Below, piece after piece: positions 9,957 through 16,522 of a stretch of 64,000 nucleotides of DNA. The stretch spans positions 62,001 to 126,000 of the forward strand of contig JACOEH010000001.1 in assembly GCA_024998685.1 (NCBI GenBank), written 5' to 3'. This stretch comes from Nitrospira sp. Lineage in GTDB: Bacteria; Nitrospirota; Nitrospiria; Nitrospirales; Nitrospiraceae. The notes beneath the pieces were generated by a model, which was not told where the DNA came from, did not search any database, and saw only the letters and a program-made list of their open reading frames with translations. A program made the position numbers and the translations under genes. How positions within the stretch are numbered: the stretch's first letter is position 1; every line of letters begins with the position of its first letter.

Positions 9957-10372
9957 TGGACGGAAAATGCCCGCTCGTCGCGCTATTGGCAATCTGTCTT
10001 TCGGGAGTGGCGGTTGTAACGGCGGCACAGGAAAGGGACCTGACCGATGTAAACGCGGCCCTGGCCCGCCGCGGAGAAGGCCTCCTCGTCACCCGCTGTG
10101 CCGTCTGTCACAGCCAGGATCTCGTCTCGCAGCAGCGACTGCCGAGGGACCGATGGTTGGCCACGATCGACAAGATGAAACAGTGGGGCGCAGGAATTTC
10201 CGAAGAGGAAGCGGACCTGCTCGTGCGGTATCTGTCGGCACGCTATCACCCCGGCCTGCCGGATCAACCGGTGCCGGCCGACAGCGAACGGTCGCAAGCT
10301 GAGCCATTGAAGACCGAGCCGGAGGCTGAAGGTCCGGTAATGGGCATCGCGAACAGAGGAGCGTGTCTATAA
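9953..10372 (+). CDS. sorB: Sulfite dehydrogenase cytochrome c subunit SorB-like
   Basis: 139 residues, starting ATGATG inside the sorA stop, so probably translationally coupled. A signal peptide is followed by a single haem motif CAVCH and the short helix EEADLLVRYLSARYHP. The Pro/Glu-rich tail beyond residue 100 is longer than the minimal SorB domain and ends abruptly. In the next frame a second cytochrome-like segment with CLGCH continues from this point, so the gene may originally have encoded a longer diheme protein that is now split by a frameshift. Confidence 0.78.
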   Translation: MMDGKCPLVALLAICLSGVAVVTAAQERDLTDVNAALARRGEGLLVTRCAVCHSQDLVSQQRLPRDRWLATIDKMKQWGAGISEEEADLLVRYLSARYHPGLPDQPVPADSERSQAEPLKTEPEAEGPVMGIANRGACL

Positions 10373-10577
10373 GGATCCGCGGGTCCAGGTCGGGGCCTTC
10401 GATGTCTCGAAGGTCGGTAAATTCGACGTCACCCTTGGCGGTATGGCTTACAAGGCGCACGCCTGTCTCGGATGTCACACGATCGAAGAGAACGGCAAGC
10501 TCATCGGTGGATCACAGAACAACGGAGGTTTGAGACATGGCGACATTCATTATTTCAGGCAGTCGAGGGACCGATGA
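10341..10577 (+). pseudogene. Cytochrome c fragment out of frame behind sorB
   Basis: Open from 10341 after a TAA, with no good start codon or ribosome site. It encodes EERVYKDPRVQVGAFDVSK, then KFDVTLGGMAYKAHACLGCH and TIEENGKLIGG. CLGCH is a normal haem c attachment site. After LIGG the frame runs into the dsrE-like gene and loses sense. It is either the displaced C-terminal part of SorB (a one-base frameshift near 10350-10368) or the remnant of a separate cytochrome truncated by a deletion. Confidence 0.5.
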
Positions 10578-10896
10578 CCCCACAATGGCAACGTTGCCCT
10601 TCATGGCCGCCAAGACGGCCAAAGAGCAGGGGCATGATGTCGTGCTGTGGTTGTGGAACGAAGCAGTCATGCTGGGAAGAAAAGGCGTGGCGGATCATGT
10701 GACGGGTGTGAATTTGACCCCGGTGAAAGAACTACTTGCCGCTATCCAGGCGGCTAATGTGCCGATCTGGGTCTGCGGCGCCTGTGCCGTGGCGCGACAA
10801 ATCGGCGGAGGAGATCTCGTGGCCGGCGCGTCCATCAAAGGCATGCCGGATTACATCACAGCCGTCGCCGAACGTGATCGGAACGTGATGTTCTGA
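10537..10896 (+). CDS. DsrE/DsrF-family sulfur-relay-like protein
   Basis: 119 residues with the DsrE-like fold: MATFIISGSRGTDDPTMATLP at the N-terminus, GHDVVLWLWNEAVMLGR in the middle, and VPIWVCGACAVARQIGGGDL carrying a Cys pair at the position where DsrE/TusD proteins hold the persulfide. ATG is preceded by CGGAGG. Such proteins bind and transfer sulfane sulfur in the cytoplasm. Together with OsmC, SorAB and the TsdA-like cytochrome this argues for sulfur-compound handling in this island. No Dsr, Hdr or TusA gene is present nearby. Confidence 0.78.
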   Translation: MATFIISGSRGTDDPTMATLPFMAAKTAKEQGHDVVLWLWNEAVMLGRKGVADHVTGVNLTPVKELLAAIQAANVPIWVCGACAVARQIGGGDLVAGASIKGMPDYITAVAERDRNVMF

Positions 10897-10920
10897 TTTC
10901 TGGAATAGATGAGGTACAGG

Positions 10921-11460
10921 ATGATGAAGAAGTATTTGTTTCCATTGCTCGTCATGGTTATGGCCACCTCCAATCCCGTCGAAGCAGCCGAACGACATAT
11001 GATGCAGCCACGAGTGCCGGCCGATAAGCTGGCCGACGCTCGCGCGCTCAGCAGTCCCCTGTCGAATTCTCCTCAGGTCATTGAGCAGGGCAAAGCGATT
11101 TACCACGGCAAGGGCACCTGCTTTACTTGTCATGGAGCGGAGGGAGACGGCAAAGGGACGGCGGCGGCCAAGCTGAATCCTTCACCGCGGAATTTCCAAC
11201 ATCACGGCTTTTGGCGACATCGCACGGAAGGCGAGCTTTTCTGGGTCATCAAATACGGTTCGCCCGGTACTGCGATGACTGGATTCGGTCAAGTTCTGTC
11301 GGATGAAGAGATTTGGGCTCTCATTCGGTATGAGCGGATGTTTGCCGGGAGACATGGACCAGGCATGAAGGGGCATAGAGAAGGCATGGGGCCGGGAAGC
11401 GGTATGGATGGGATGCAAGGTATGGGACATCGAGGCCGAAGAGGTGGAGTGCAGGAATAA
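10921..11460 (+). CDS. Monoheme cytochrome c with Gly/Met/His-rich tail
   Basis: 179 residues. Signal peptide, then KGTCFTCHGAEGDGKG (one haem), a distal SPGTAMTGFGQVLS loop and the helix LSDEEIWALIRYERMF. The last 40 residues are a low-complexity tail rich in Gly, Met and His (GMKGHREGMGPGSGMDGMQG), which could bind metal ions. ATG 10921, with GAGG upstream, gives the best signal peptide; ATG 10924 is equally possible. Paralogue of the cytochromes at 6985 and 13767. Confidence 0.82.
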   Translation: MMKKYLFPLLVMVMATSNPVEAAERHMMQPRVPADKLADARALSSPLSNSPQVIEQGKAIYHGKGTCFTCHGAEGDGKGTAAAKLNPSPRNFQHHGFWRHRTEGELFWVIKYGSPGTAMTGFGQVLSDEEIWALIRYERMFAGRHGPGMKGHREGMGPGSGMDGMQGMGHRGRRGGVQE

Positions 11461-11809
11461 AAGAATGTTTACGTGTCATCCTGACACAGTTATCGACGTT
11501 CAACGTACAGCCGCGATCGCATCACTTCCTCCATCGATTGTCGCGTTTTTCCCCACTCAGCCATAGTGCCTTGGGTATTCCTGCATCACATCGACATGGC
11601 TCACAAGTGTCGAGCCGTCCGAAGCGCTTTTTTGCTATCCGTCCGTCGTTCACGTTAAAAGATAGTAACGGCATTAAAATCGCACTTAACTTTTCCGAAT
11701 CCAATCTTGAGAAGAATAGCTCCGAGTCACTACAATTAAGAGCATAAGAGCGAGGATTTTGGAGAGAAGCGAATTCAGTTATATCATCCATCAACCAGGA
11801 GGAGTTTTG
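11461..11809. other. Intergenic region upstream of CBS gene
   Basis: 349 bases with no gene that I can support. It probably carries the promoter of the CBS-domain gene. The right half is AT-rich and ends in a strong AGGAGG ribosome site directly before 11810. Confidence 0.4.
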
Positions 11810-12253
11810 ATGACTACGTTAGCTGAGCCAGGGGTTCCTGCGGGAGGGTTCAAGACGGTGGGGCAGATACGCGCAACGAACGCGGTTGTTTTTCGTCGTG
11901 ATCAGAATGCAATGGGAATTGCCGTGGAACTTCTGGCCAGTCATACCCCCGGCGCACCGGTCGTCGACGAACGAGGTACCTTCATCGGCTTCATCAGCGA
12001 GTTCGACATTCTTCGGGCACTGGAAGCAAAGAAGGATCTCAACCGTTTAACAGCCCAAGATGTGATGGCGAAGGACCACATCGCCGTGACTGAGGAGACG
12101 AGTTTCGATGAAGCTGTGAGGATCATGGAGGAGAAACGACTCTTAAACTTGCCGGTGAAGAAGAACGGAAAGGTGGCATATTCAGTCACTCGCCACGATC
12201 TTTTGAGAGCCTGGATCGGGCTTGGCGTGTCCATCGAAGATGCGGCCGGCTGA
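11810..12253 (+). CDS. Tandem CBS-domain protein
   Basis: 147 residues forming one Bateman module: CBS1 about 20-75 (NAMGIAVELLASHTPGAPVVDE then GTFIGFISEFDILRAL) and CBS2 about 85-140 (VMAKDHIAVTEETSFDEAVRIM, LLNLPVKKNGKVAYSVTRHDLL). No enzyme or transporter domain is attached, so this is a free-standing adenosyl-ligand sensor. Start chosen at 11810 because AGGAGGAGTTTTG precedes it. Target protein unknown. Confidence 0.85.
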   Translation: MTTLAEPGVPAGGFKTVGQIRATNAVVFRRDQNAMGIAVELLASHTPGAPVVDERGTFIGFISEFDILRALEAKKDLNRLTAQDVMAKDHIAVTEETSFDEAVRIMEEKRLLNLPVKKNGKVAYSVTRHDLLRAWIGLGVSIEDAAG

Positions 12254-12360
12254 GGACGCACGCTGCTTCCACCGTTTCATGAGGGAAGGGCGATCGCCGT
12301 TCTTGACCATCCATCTTGCAGAGTTGCCACGCTGCATAGGCTCGGTCGAAGGGAGGGGGC

Positions 12361-12945
12361 ATGTCAACAAGGATGTGGTTTGTCGGAGGATTGAGCGTCG
12401 TGCTTTGCGTGCTTGGAAGTGGGGGAACGGGTCACGCCGGAAAAGAATCAGCCGGCAGTGTCGCGTTGGAAACGGTCGTCGACTATATCCATGCGGTGCT
12501 TGAGGCAGACAGGACGTTTTACACGGTCCACGTCGTGGAGCGGATACAGAGGAAAGGCGTGATCAAATCGTCGGAGAAGTGGCGTTCAGAAAGTGCGCTC
12601 CCTCTTCCGGCGCAATTTTTTCAGGAGTCGTCGAGTTTGGCCGAGCTGACGGGAAGCAAAGTGCGCTATCGGTTGATCAGCCTCAACCCGATCAACAAGC
12701 AGAACGGCCCGCGAACCGAGTTTGAACAGAAGGCACTCGAAGCGGTCATGGCGCGACCCGAACAGCCGTACAAGGGCTTCGTCAAGGAAGAGGGTGGTAG
12801 ATATTTCCAAGCCGTCTATGCAGACCCTGCCGTTTCGCCCGGTTGCGTGACCTGTCATAACGCCGATCCCCGTAGCGCGAAGCGTGACTATAAGCTCAAG
12901 GATGTGCTGGGAGGAGTCCTGATTTCAATTCCGGCACCCGAATGA
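12361..12945 (+). CDS. DUF3365 (Tll0287-like) haem-binding periplasmic protein
   Basis: 194 residues. Signal peptide, then a Tll0287-like sensor domain: SLNPINKQNGPRTEFEQKAL and EGGRYFQAVYADPAVSPGCVTCHN, where CVTCH attaches a haem c near the C-terminus, followed by YKLKDVLGGVLISIP. This fold is often a haem-based sensor at the N-terminus of signalling proteins; here it stands alone. It may be a redox sensor or electron carrier of the periplasm. Role inferred from the family only. Confidence 0.78.
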   Translation: MSTRMWFVGGLSVVLCVLGSGGTGHAGKESAGSVALETVVDYIHAVLEADRTFYTVHVVERIQRKGVIKSSEKWRSESALPLPAQFFQESSSLAELTGSKVRYRLISLNPINKQNGPRTEFEQKALEAVMARPEQPYKGFVKEEGGRYFQAVYADPAVSPGCVTCHNADPRSAKRDYKLKDVLGGVLISIPAPE

Positions 12946-13024
12946 TGGGGGCTTGTCCTCGCAGCAACAGGTCCAAAGTACCGGGATACACGATCTCTGA
13001 TTATTGACTGCGAGAGGGGTGGCC

Positions 13025-13696
13025 ATGAGGAAGTTGAGCCAGTGGATTGTCGGATTAGGGGCGGCCGCGTGGATCCTAACGATAGCCGTGTTCCCGAGCT
13101 ATGCCGACGAGAGCCATGGGAAGATGGGACCTGGTAGACACGATGAGGATAAACAGGACGACCATAGTGGGCACTACCTGAAACATCTGTTGAAACATGC
13201 CAAAGAAATCGGACTGACTCAGGAGCAGGTCGGCAAGATCAAAACTCTACAGCTTGACTTCAAGCGGGCTGAGGCTCGATTGGAGGCCGATGCCAAAATC
13301 GCCAAACTCGAACTGCACGCGCTGTTGGATGATGAGCAGGCCGACCTCAATGCCATTCAGGCCAAAGTCGATCAGTTGAAAAAAGCGGAAGCGGCCTGTC
13401 TGTTTGCGGCGATTAAGAGTAAGCGTCACGCCATGGCGATGTTGACTCCCGACCAGCGGGAAAAGGAACATGCCCAGCATGAGCGAATGAAGGCTGGAGG
13501 GCAGCATGGAAGTGGAATGGGAGGGATGGGTCACGGTGGGATGATGGGCGGCATGGGAGGCGGCGGTGGACACCAATCCGGGATGGGCGGAATGGGCGGC
13601 ATGATGGGTGGTATGGGAGGAGGTGGACAGGAAGGGCATGACGGCGATGGCCATGGGAGTGGAGAATCCGGTGGAGGGCAGCAACACCAGCATTAG
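13025..13696 (+). CDS. Spy/CpxP/ZraP-like periplasmic protein with Met/Gly/His tail
   Basis: 223 residues. Signal peptide, His/Asp-rich linker (DEDKQDDHSGH), then a long helical region with the family signature GLTQEQVGKIKTLQLDFKRA and AMLTPDQREKEHAQH. The last 60 residues are almost only Gly, Met and His in repeats of GGMMGGMGGGGG type and end in QQHQH. The helical part resembles metal-responsive or chaperone proteins of the extracytoplasmic stress family; the tail would suit Cu(I) or Ni(II) binding. ATG 13025 follows GAGAGGGGTGG. Confidence 0.75.
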   Translation: MRKLSQWIVGLGAAAWILTIAVFPSYADESHGKMGPGRHDEDKQDDHSGHYLKHLLKHAKEIGLTQEQVGKIKTLQLDFKRAEARLEADAKIAKLELHALLDDEQADLNAIQAKVDQLKKAEAACLFAAIKSKRHAMAMLTPDQREKEHAQHERMKAGGQHGSGMGGMGHGGMMGGMGGGGGHQSGMGGMGGMMGGMGGGGQEGHDGDGHGSGESGGGQQHQH

Positions 13697-13766
13697 CCAT
13701 CGATCTCGACGTCCGTTCTCGATAGCACATTCGTCACCGTAGGGTAAAGTGTAATCGGAGGGTGGT

Positions 13767-14123
13767 ATGTACTTACGTATCGGGTTGAGCTGTGTCGCGA
13801 TTGTGCTGACCGGATCCGTGGCTTTGGCCCAACATTTCGGAAATCCGAAGAACGGAGAGACAATCTATCGACAACACTGTGTCGGCTGTCATGGAATTTC
13901 CGGTGATGGACTGGGACCTGATATTAAAGAATTGATCGTTCCTCCCGCGAACTTCCATGCGGCGAAGTCTCGAACAAAGACGGACATGGAACTGTATCTT
14001 GCGGTGAAACAGGGAGTCCTCTTCAGTCCGATGCACGGATGGGCGGATCGGCTGTCGAGTCAGGAAATGTGGGATGTTTTAAGCTATATCCGTATGTTGG
14101 CTCCGTTCAATCCTCTCGGCTAG
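13767..14123 (+). CDS. Small monoheme c-type cytochrome
   Basis: 118 residues: signal peptide ending ALAQHF, haem site CVGCHGISGDGLG, then QGVLFSPMHGWADRLSSQEM with the probable Met ligand and the closing helix MWDVLSYIRML. CGGAGGG precedes ATG. Close in plan to the cytochromes at 6985 and 10921. The region from QGVLFSP to the end is also recognisable in the short protein encoded at 22884-23156. Confidence 0.85.
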   Translation: MYLRIGLSCVAIVLTGSVALAQHFGNPKNGETIYRQHCVGCHGISGDGLGPDIKELIVPPANFHAAKSRTKTDMELYLAVKQGVLFSPMHGWADRLSSQEMWDVLSYIRMLAPFNPLG

Positions 14124-14328
14124 CTCCACTGCACACTGTCTATGCTATTCTGTCGTTTTCTGCGTCAGGGATATTGCGCAATGAGATCGTGATGCCGGAG
14201 GGGGGATAGCGTTCATATGAATCGTTTTAGTAAGCTGTCATCTCACGAGTATGTGAGACCGGCAGGAACATAGCTTCGGCAAGGATGCGATGTTGGTGTC
14301 GGACGATTTTACCCATGGAGGGTCCATT

Positions 14329-14631
14329 ATGACGTCTCATAACGATGACGATTCGGGGTTGGCACTTGCGCTTGCTTTTCTCGGCGGGGCAATGATGGGC
14401 ATTATGACGGGTTTTCTCCTTGCACCGAGGTCGGGCGAGGAAACGCGTCGTGAGCTCAAAGGCTACGCAAGAAGGACGGAAGAAGAGGTGCTGGAGAAGG
14501 CCAAGGAGGCGCGAGCCGCGCTTGATGAGCTGATCGGGCGTGGAAAACAGTTCGTCGAGGATCGTCGGGCCGATGTTGAAGCCGCTCTGCAAGCAGGCAA
14601 AGAAGCGATGAAAGAGAAAAGAGATCGATAG
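14329..14631 (+). CDS. YtxH-domain protein
   Basis: 100 residues. A glycine-rich hydrophobic segment, ALALAFLGGAMMGIMTGFLLAPRSGEETR, is the YtxH signature (membrane anchor followed by the APxSGxETR motif), and a charged coiled-coil-like helix follows to the end. YtxH proteins are general-stress-associated in Bacilli; the biochemical function is unknown. ATG 14329 is preceded by GGAGGG and gives the usual length. Confidence 0.8.
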   Translation: MTSHNDDDSGLALALAFLGGAMMGIMTGFLLAPRSGEETRRELKGYARRTEEEVLEKAKEARAALDELIGRGKQFVEDRRADVEAALQAGKEAMKEKRDR

Positions 14632-14704
14632 AAGTGTCCAAGGCGATGAGTGTGCGATAAGGAATCCGGTGGAGGTGCTTGTGTAGGTACGACGGAGGCA
14701 TGCG

Positions 14705-15184
14705 ATGAGTGAGCAGCAGACCGTGACGGCATTCTATGAAAAGGATCACGACCGGTTGGATGAGTTGTTCAAGACGTTTCAAACGTCGAAACGCTCAGAC
14801 TTTGTCAAGGCCAAGGAAGCTTTCAAGGAATTCAAAATCGGCCTCCAACGGCATATCGTGTGGGAAGAGGAGCTGCTTTTTCCGATGTGGGAAGAGAAAA
14901 CCGGTATGATCGAGGACGGGCCGACGCCCGTGATGCGATTTGAGCACGAGCAGATCAAGCAGCTGCTTGAAGCCATTCACCGGAAGGTGGAGGAGCAGAA
15001 TCTCGATACCGATCAGAGCGAGCAGGCGCTGTTCAATCTATTGAGCTCTCATAATCGGAAAGAAGAGCGGGCCCTCTATCCCGCAATCGATAATGTGACT
15101 CGTGCGGAGGAGCGCGAAAAAATCTTCAACAGCATGAACAGTATTCCCGCAGACCGGTACGATACCTGTTGCAGTCGGCACTGA
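14705..15184 (+). CDS. Hemerythrin-domain protein
   Basis: 159 residues, all-helical HHE cation-binding domain. Likely di-iron ligands: His in FYEKDHDRLDELF, His and Glu in LQRHIVWEEELLFP, His in RFEHEQIKQLL, and His and Glu in SSHNRKEERALYPAID. The protein ends in DTCCSRH. Members bind O2 or NO or act in iron and NO stress. It sits between YtxH and another cytochrome, consistent with a stress/redox set. Confidence 0.85.
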   Translation: MSEQQTVTAFYEKDHDRLDELFKTFQTSKRSDFVKAKEAFKEFKIGLQRHIVWEEELLFPMWEEKTGMIEDGPTPVMRFEHEQIKQLLEAIHRKVEEQNLDTDQSEQALFNLLSSHNRKEERALYPAIDNVTRAEEREKIFNSMNSIPADRYDTCCSRH

Positions 15185-15194
15185 TGGAGAGCGA

Positions 15195-15698
15195 ATGAAG
15201 GTCAAGACTGAGGTTGAACGAAGACCCGCAGTTCGTTTTCTTCTCCATAGCTCCAACCTATTACTGCCGGTCTCATTCAGCCTGCTCTTCATAAGCAACC
15301 TGGGAATGGAGGTGCGGTCTCCATCCGACTCTGCCTGGGCTGCGTCCTCGGCATCACAACCGAGCGGCAAATTAAACGGCAATGTGATGCGGGGACGAGA
15401 GATATTTAACGGGAAAGGCATTTGCTACTACTGTCACGGCATCGATGGGTATATCGGGAGAAGACCTCGGTTGGAAACCGACACTGCCGCGCTTATCGAC
15501 AAGCTGAATCCTCCGCCTTCCGACCTACGGAATCCAGAGGTCCTGCGCCTCAAAACCAATAAGGAACGCGCCCGCGCTATCAGAGAAGGCCATCCGGGAA
15601 CCGGTATGTTTCCAGACACCACCATGACCGACCAAGAACTCGCCGATACACTGCTCTACCTCGCGCTCATCAGAAAAGATCCTCACCCGGAGCAGTAA
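15195..15698 (+). CDS. c-type cytochrome, monoheme
   Basis: 167 residues. N-terminal signal anchor, then a haem site KGICYYCHGIDGY, a distal loop GHPGTGMFPDTTM with the candidate Met ligand, and a closing helix LADTLLYLALIRK. It follows the hemerythrin gene by ten bases after GATGGAGAGCGA and is probably in the same transcript. More divergent than the other small cytochromes of the island. Confidence 0.82.
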   Translation: MKVKTEVERRPAVRFLLHSSNLLLPVSFSLLFISNLGMEVRSPSDSAWAASSASQPSGKLNGNVMRGREIFNGKGICYYCHGIDGYIGRRPRLETDTAALIDKLNPPPSDLRNPEVLRLKTNKERARAIREGHPGTGMFPDTTMTDQELADTLLYLALIRKDPHPEQ

Positions 15699-15720
15699 AT
15701 CCAAGGTAAGAGGAACGGCC

Positions 15721-16026
15721 ATGCGCAAGAAACTATTGCCGCCTATCCAACCGGGGGAGATTTTGAGGGAAGAGTTTATGAAGCCGCTGAATCTTTCCGC
15801 CAACGCGCTTGCCCAACGTCTTGGCATGACGACCGCGCGTGTCAATGAGATCGCGAACGAGCGGCGCGGCATCACTGTCGATACCGCCCTGCGACTGGCA
15901 CGCTGCTTTTCCACAACACCGGAATTCTGGATGAATCTTCAGCGGCGAGATGAATTAGAAGCGGCGCGCCGAACAATCGGCACGGTAGTGGAACGCAAGG
16001 TGGCGGTGCTCGACCTGGCAGGGTAG
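15721..16026 (+). CDS. higA: HigA-family antitoxin (orphan)
   Basis: 101 residues of the XRE-type HigA/VapI family: IQPGEILREEFMKPLNLSAN, helix-turn-helix LAQRLGMTTARVNEIANERRG, and the family-typical RLARCFSTTPEFWMNLQRRDEL. In a usual higBA module a HigB RNase toxin precedes it; here the preceding gene is a cytochrome and I see no toxin on either side. Immediately downstream lies the C-terminal scrap of another antitoxin, so the locus is probably a decayed toxin-antitoxin pair. Confidence 0.85.
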   Translation: MRKKLLPPIQPGEILREEFMKPLNLSANALAQRLGMTTARVNEIANERRGITVDTALRLARCFSTTPEFWMNLQRRDELEAARRTIGTVVERKVAVLDLAG

Positions 16027-16117
16027 TTTAGACAAGTGGGACAAGTTCAGCCTGGAAATGCTCATCACGCTTGAGGCGCGGATTGGGCGGAAAATACGCA
16101 TCGAGTTTGCTGCTTGA
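16025..16117 (+). pseudogene. C-terminal scrap of an HTH antitoxin
   Basis: In the frame shifted by one base from the HigA-like gene the sequence reads SLDKWDKFSLEMLI, then TLEARIGRKIRIEFAA and a stop. This resembles the C-terminus of small HTH antitoxins (pattern DKFSLDxLxxLAxxxGxxVxI). No helix-turn-helix or start codon belongs to it, so I take it as a remnant. Confidence 0.4.
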
Positions 16118-16289
16118 ACAGTGAGGGTGTGATAAGGGTGTCCGATACCTTCTACCCTCGCTGCAATCCTTCCAACCACATCCTTTGAAATCGGTAGAGC
16201 TGCGTGTATTCCCTAGGTATCGGCATTTCGTAAAGGACCAGGAGACTATTTAAAGTGCCGAGTCTTCATTCCTACTACTTGCTACTTCC

Positions 16290-16408
16290 TTAGACCCTGG
16301 ATCCTGGCTTAATTCGTATTTTCGCATCCACGACTCGGCAGCCCCGGCCTGGCGGCAATGCGAAGATCGGATTCAGGTCGAGTTCGCGGGTCTTCGGAAC
16401 TTCTTCAC
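16290..16408 (-). pseudogene. 3'-end remnant of a second acyl-CoA synthetase gene
   Basis: On the minus strand this reads EEVPKTRELDLNPIFALPPG, then RGCRVVDAKIRIKPGSRV and TAA. It matches the C-terminus of the synthetase encoded at 20168-22921 (…ISELDLNPIFTLPPGRGCRVVDARIRV). At DNA level 16315-16408 and 20205-20298 are the same length and differ at about eight positions, several of them synonymous. No further part of the gene precedes it, so this is a truncated paralogue or duplication scar. Confidence 0.75.
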
Positions 16409-16470
16409 ATGTGACAAACGGAGAGGAGGGAGATATCGCGGGAGGAGCTTGAACGAGGATGCATGCGAGA

Positions 16471-16506
16471 CTGAGGCACCCGGCGAAATTGCGCCAAGTG
16501 CCTCAG
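16471..16506 (-). terminator. Strong hairpin downstream of the peroxidase gene
   Basis: A perfect nine-base stem, CTGAGGCAC paired with GTGCCTCAG, encloses a second short stem, GGCG with CGCC. It lies about 16 bases past the stop of the minus-strand peroxidase gene. No T-run follows on the minus strand, so it may be a factor-dependent terminator or an mRNA-stabilising hairpin. Confidence 0.5.
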
Positions 16507-16522
16507 CACGTCGCGTCGTGGC

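Noticed and set aside
16120-16290. Possible tRNA or attachment site near the repeat-bounded block
   Set aside because: No cloverleaf, no integrase gene and no tRNA 3' end could be recognised.
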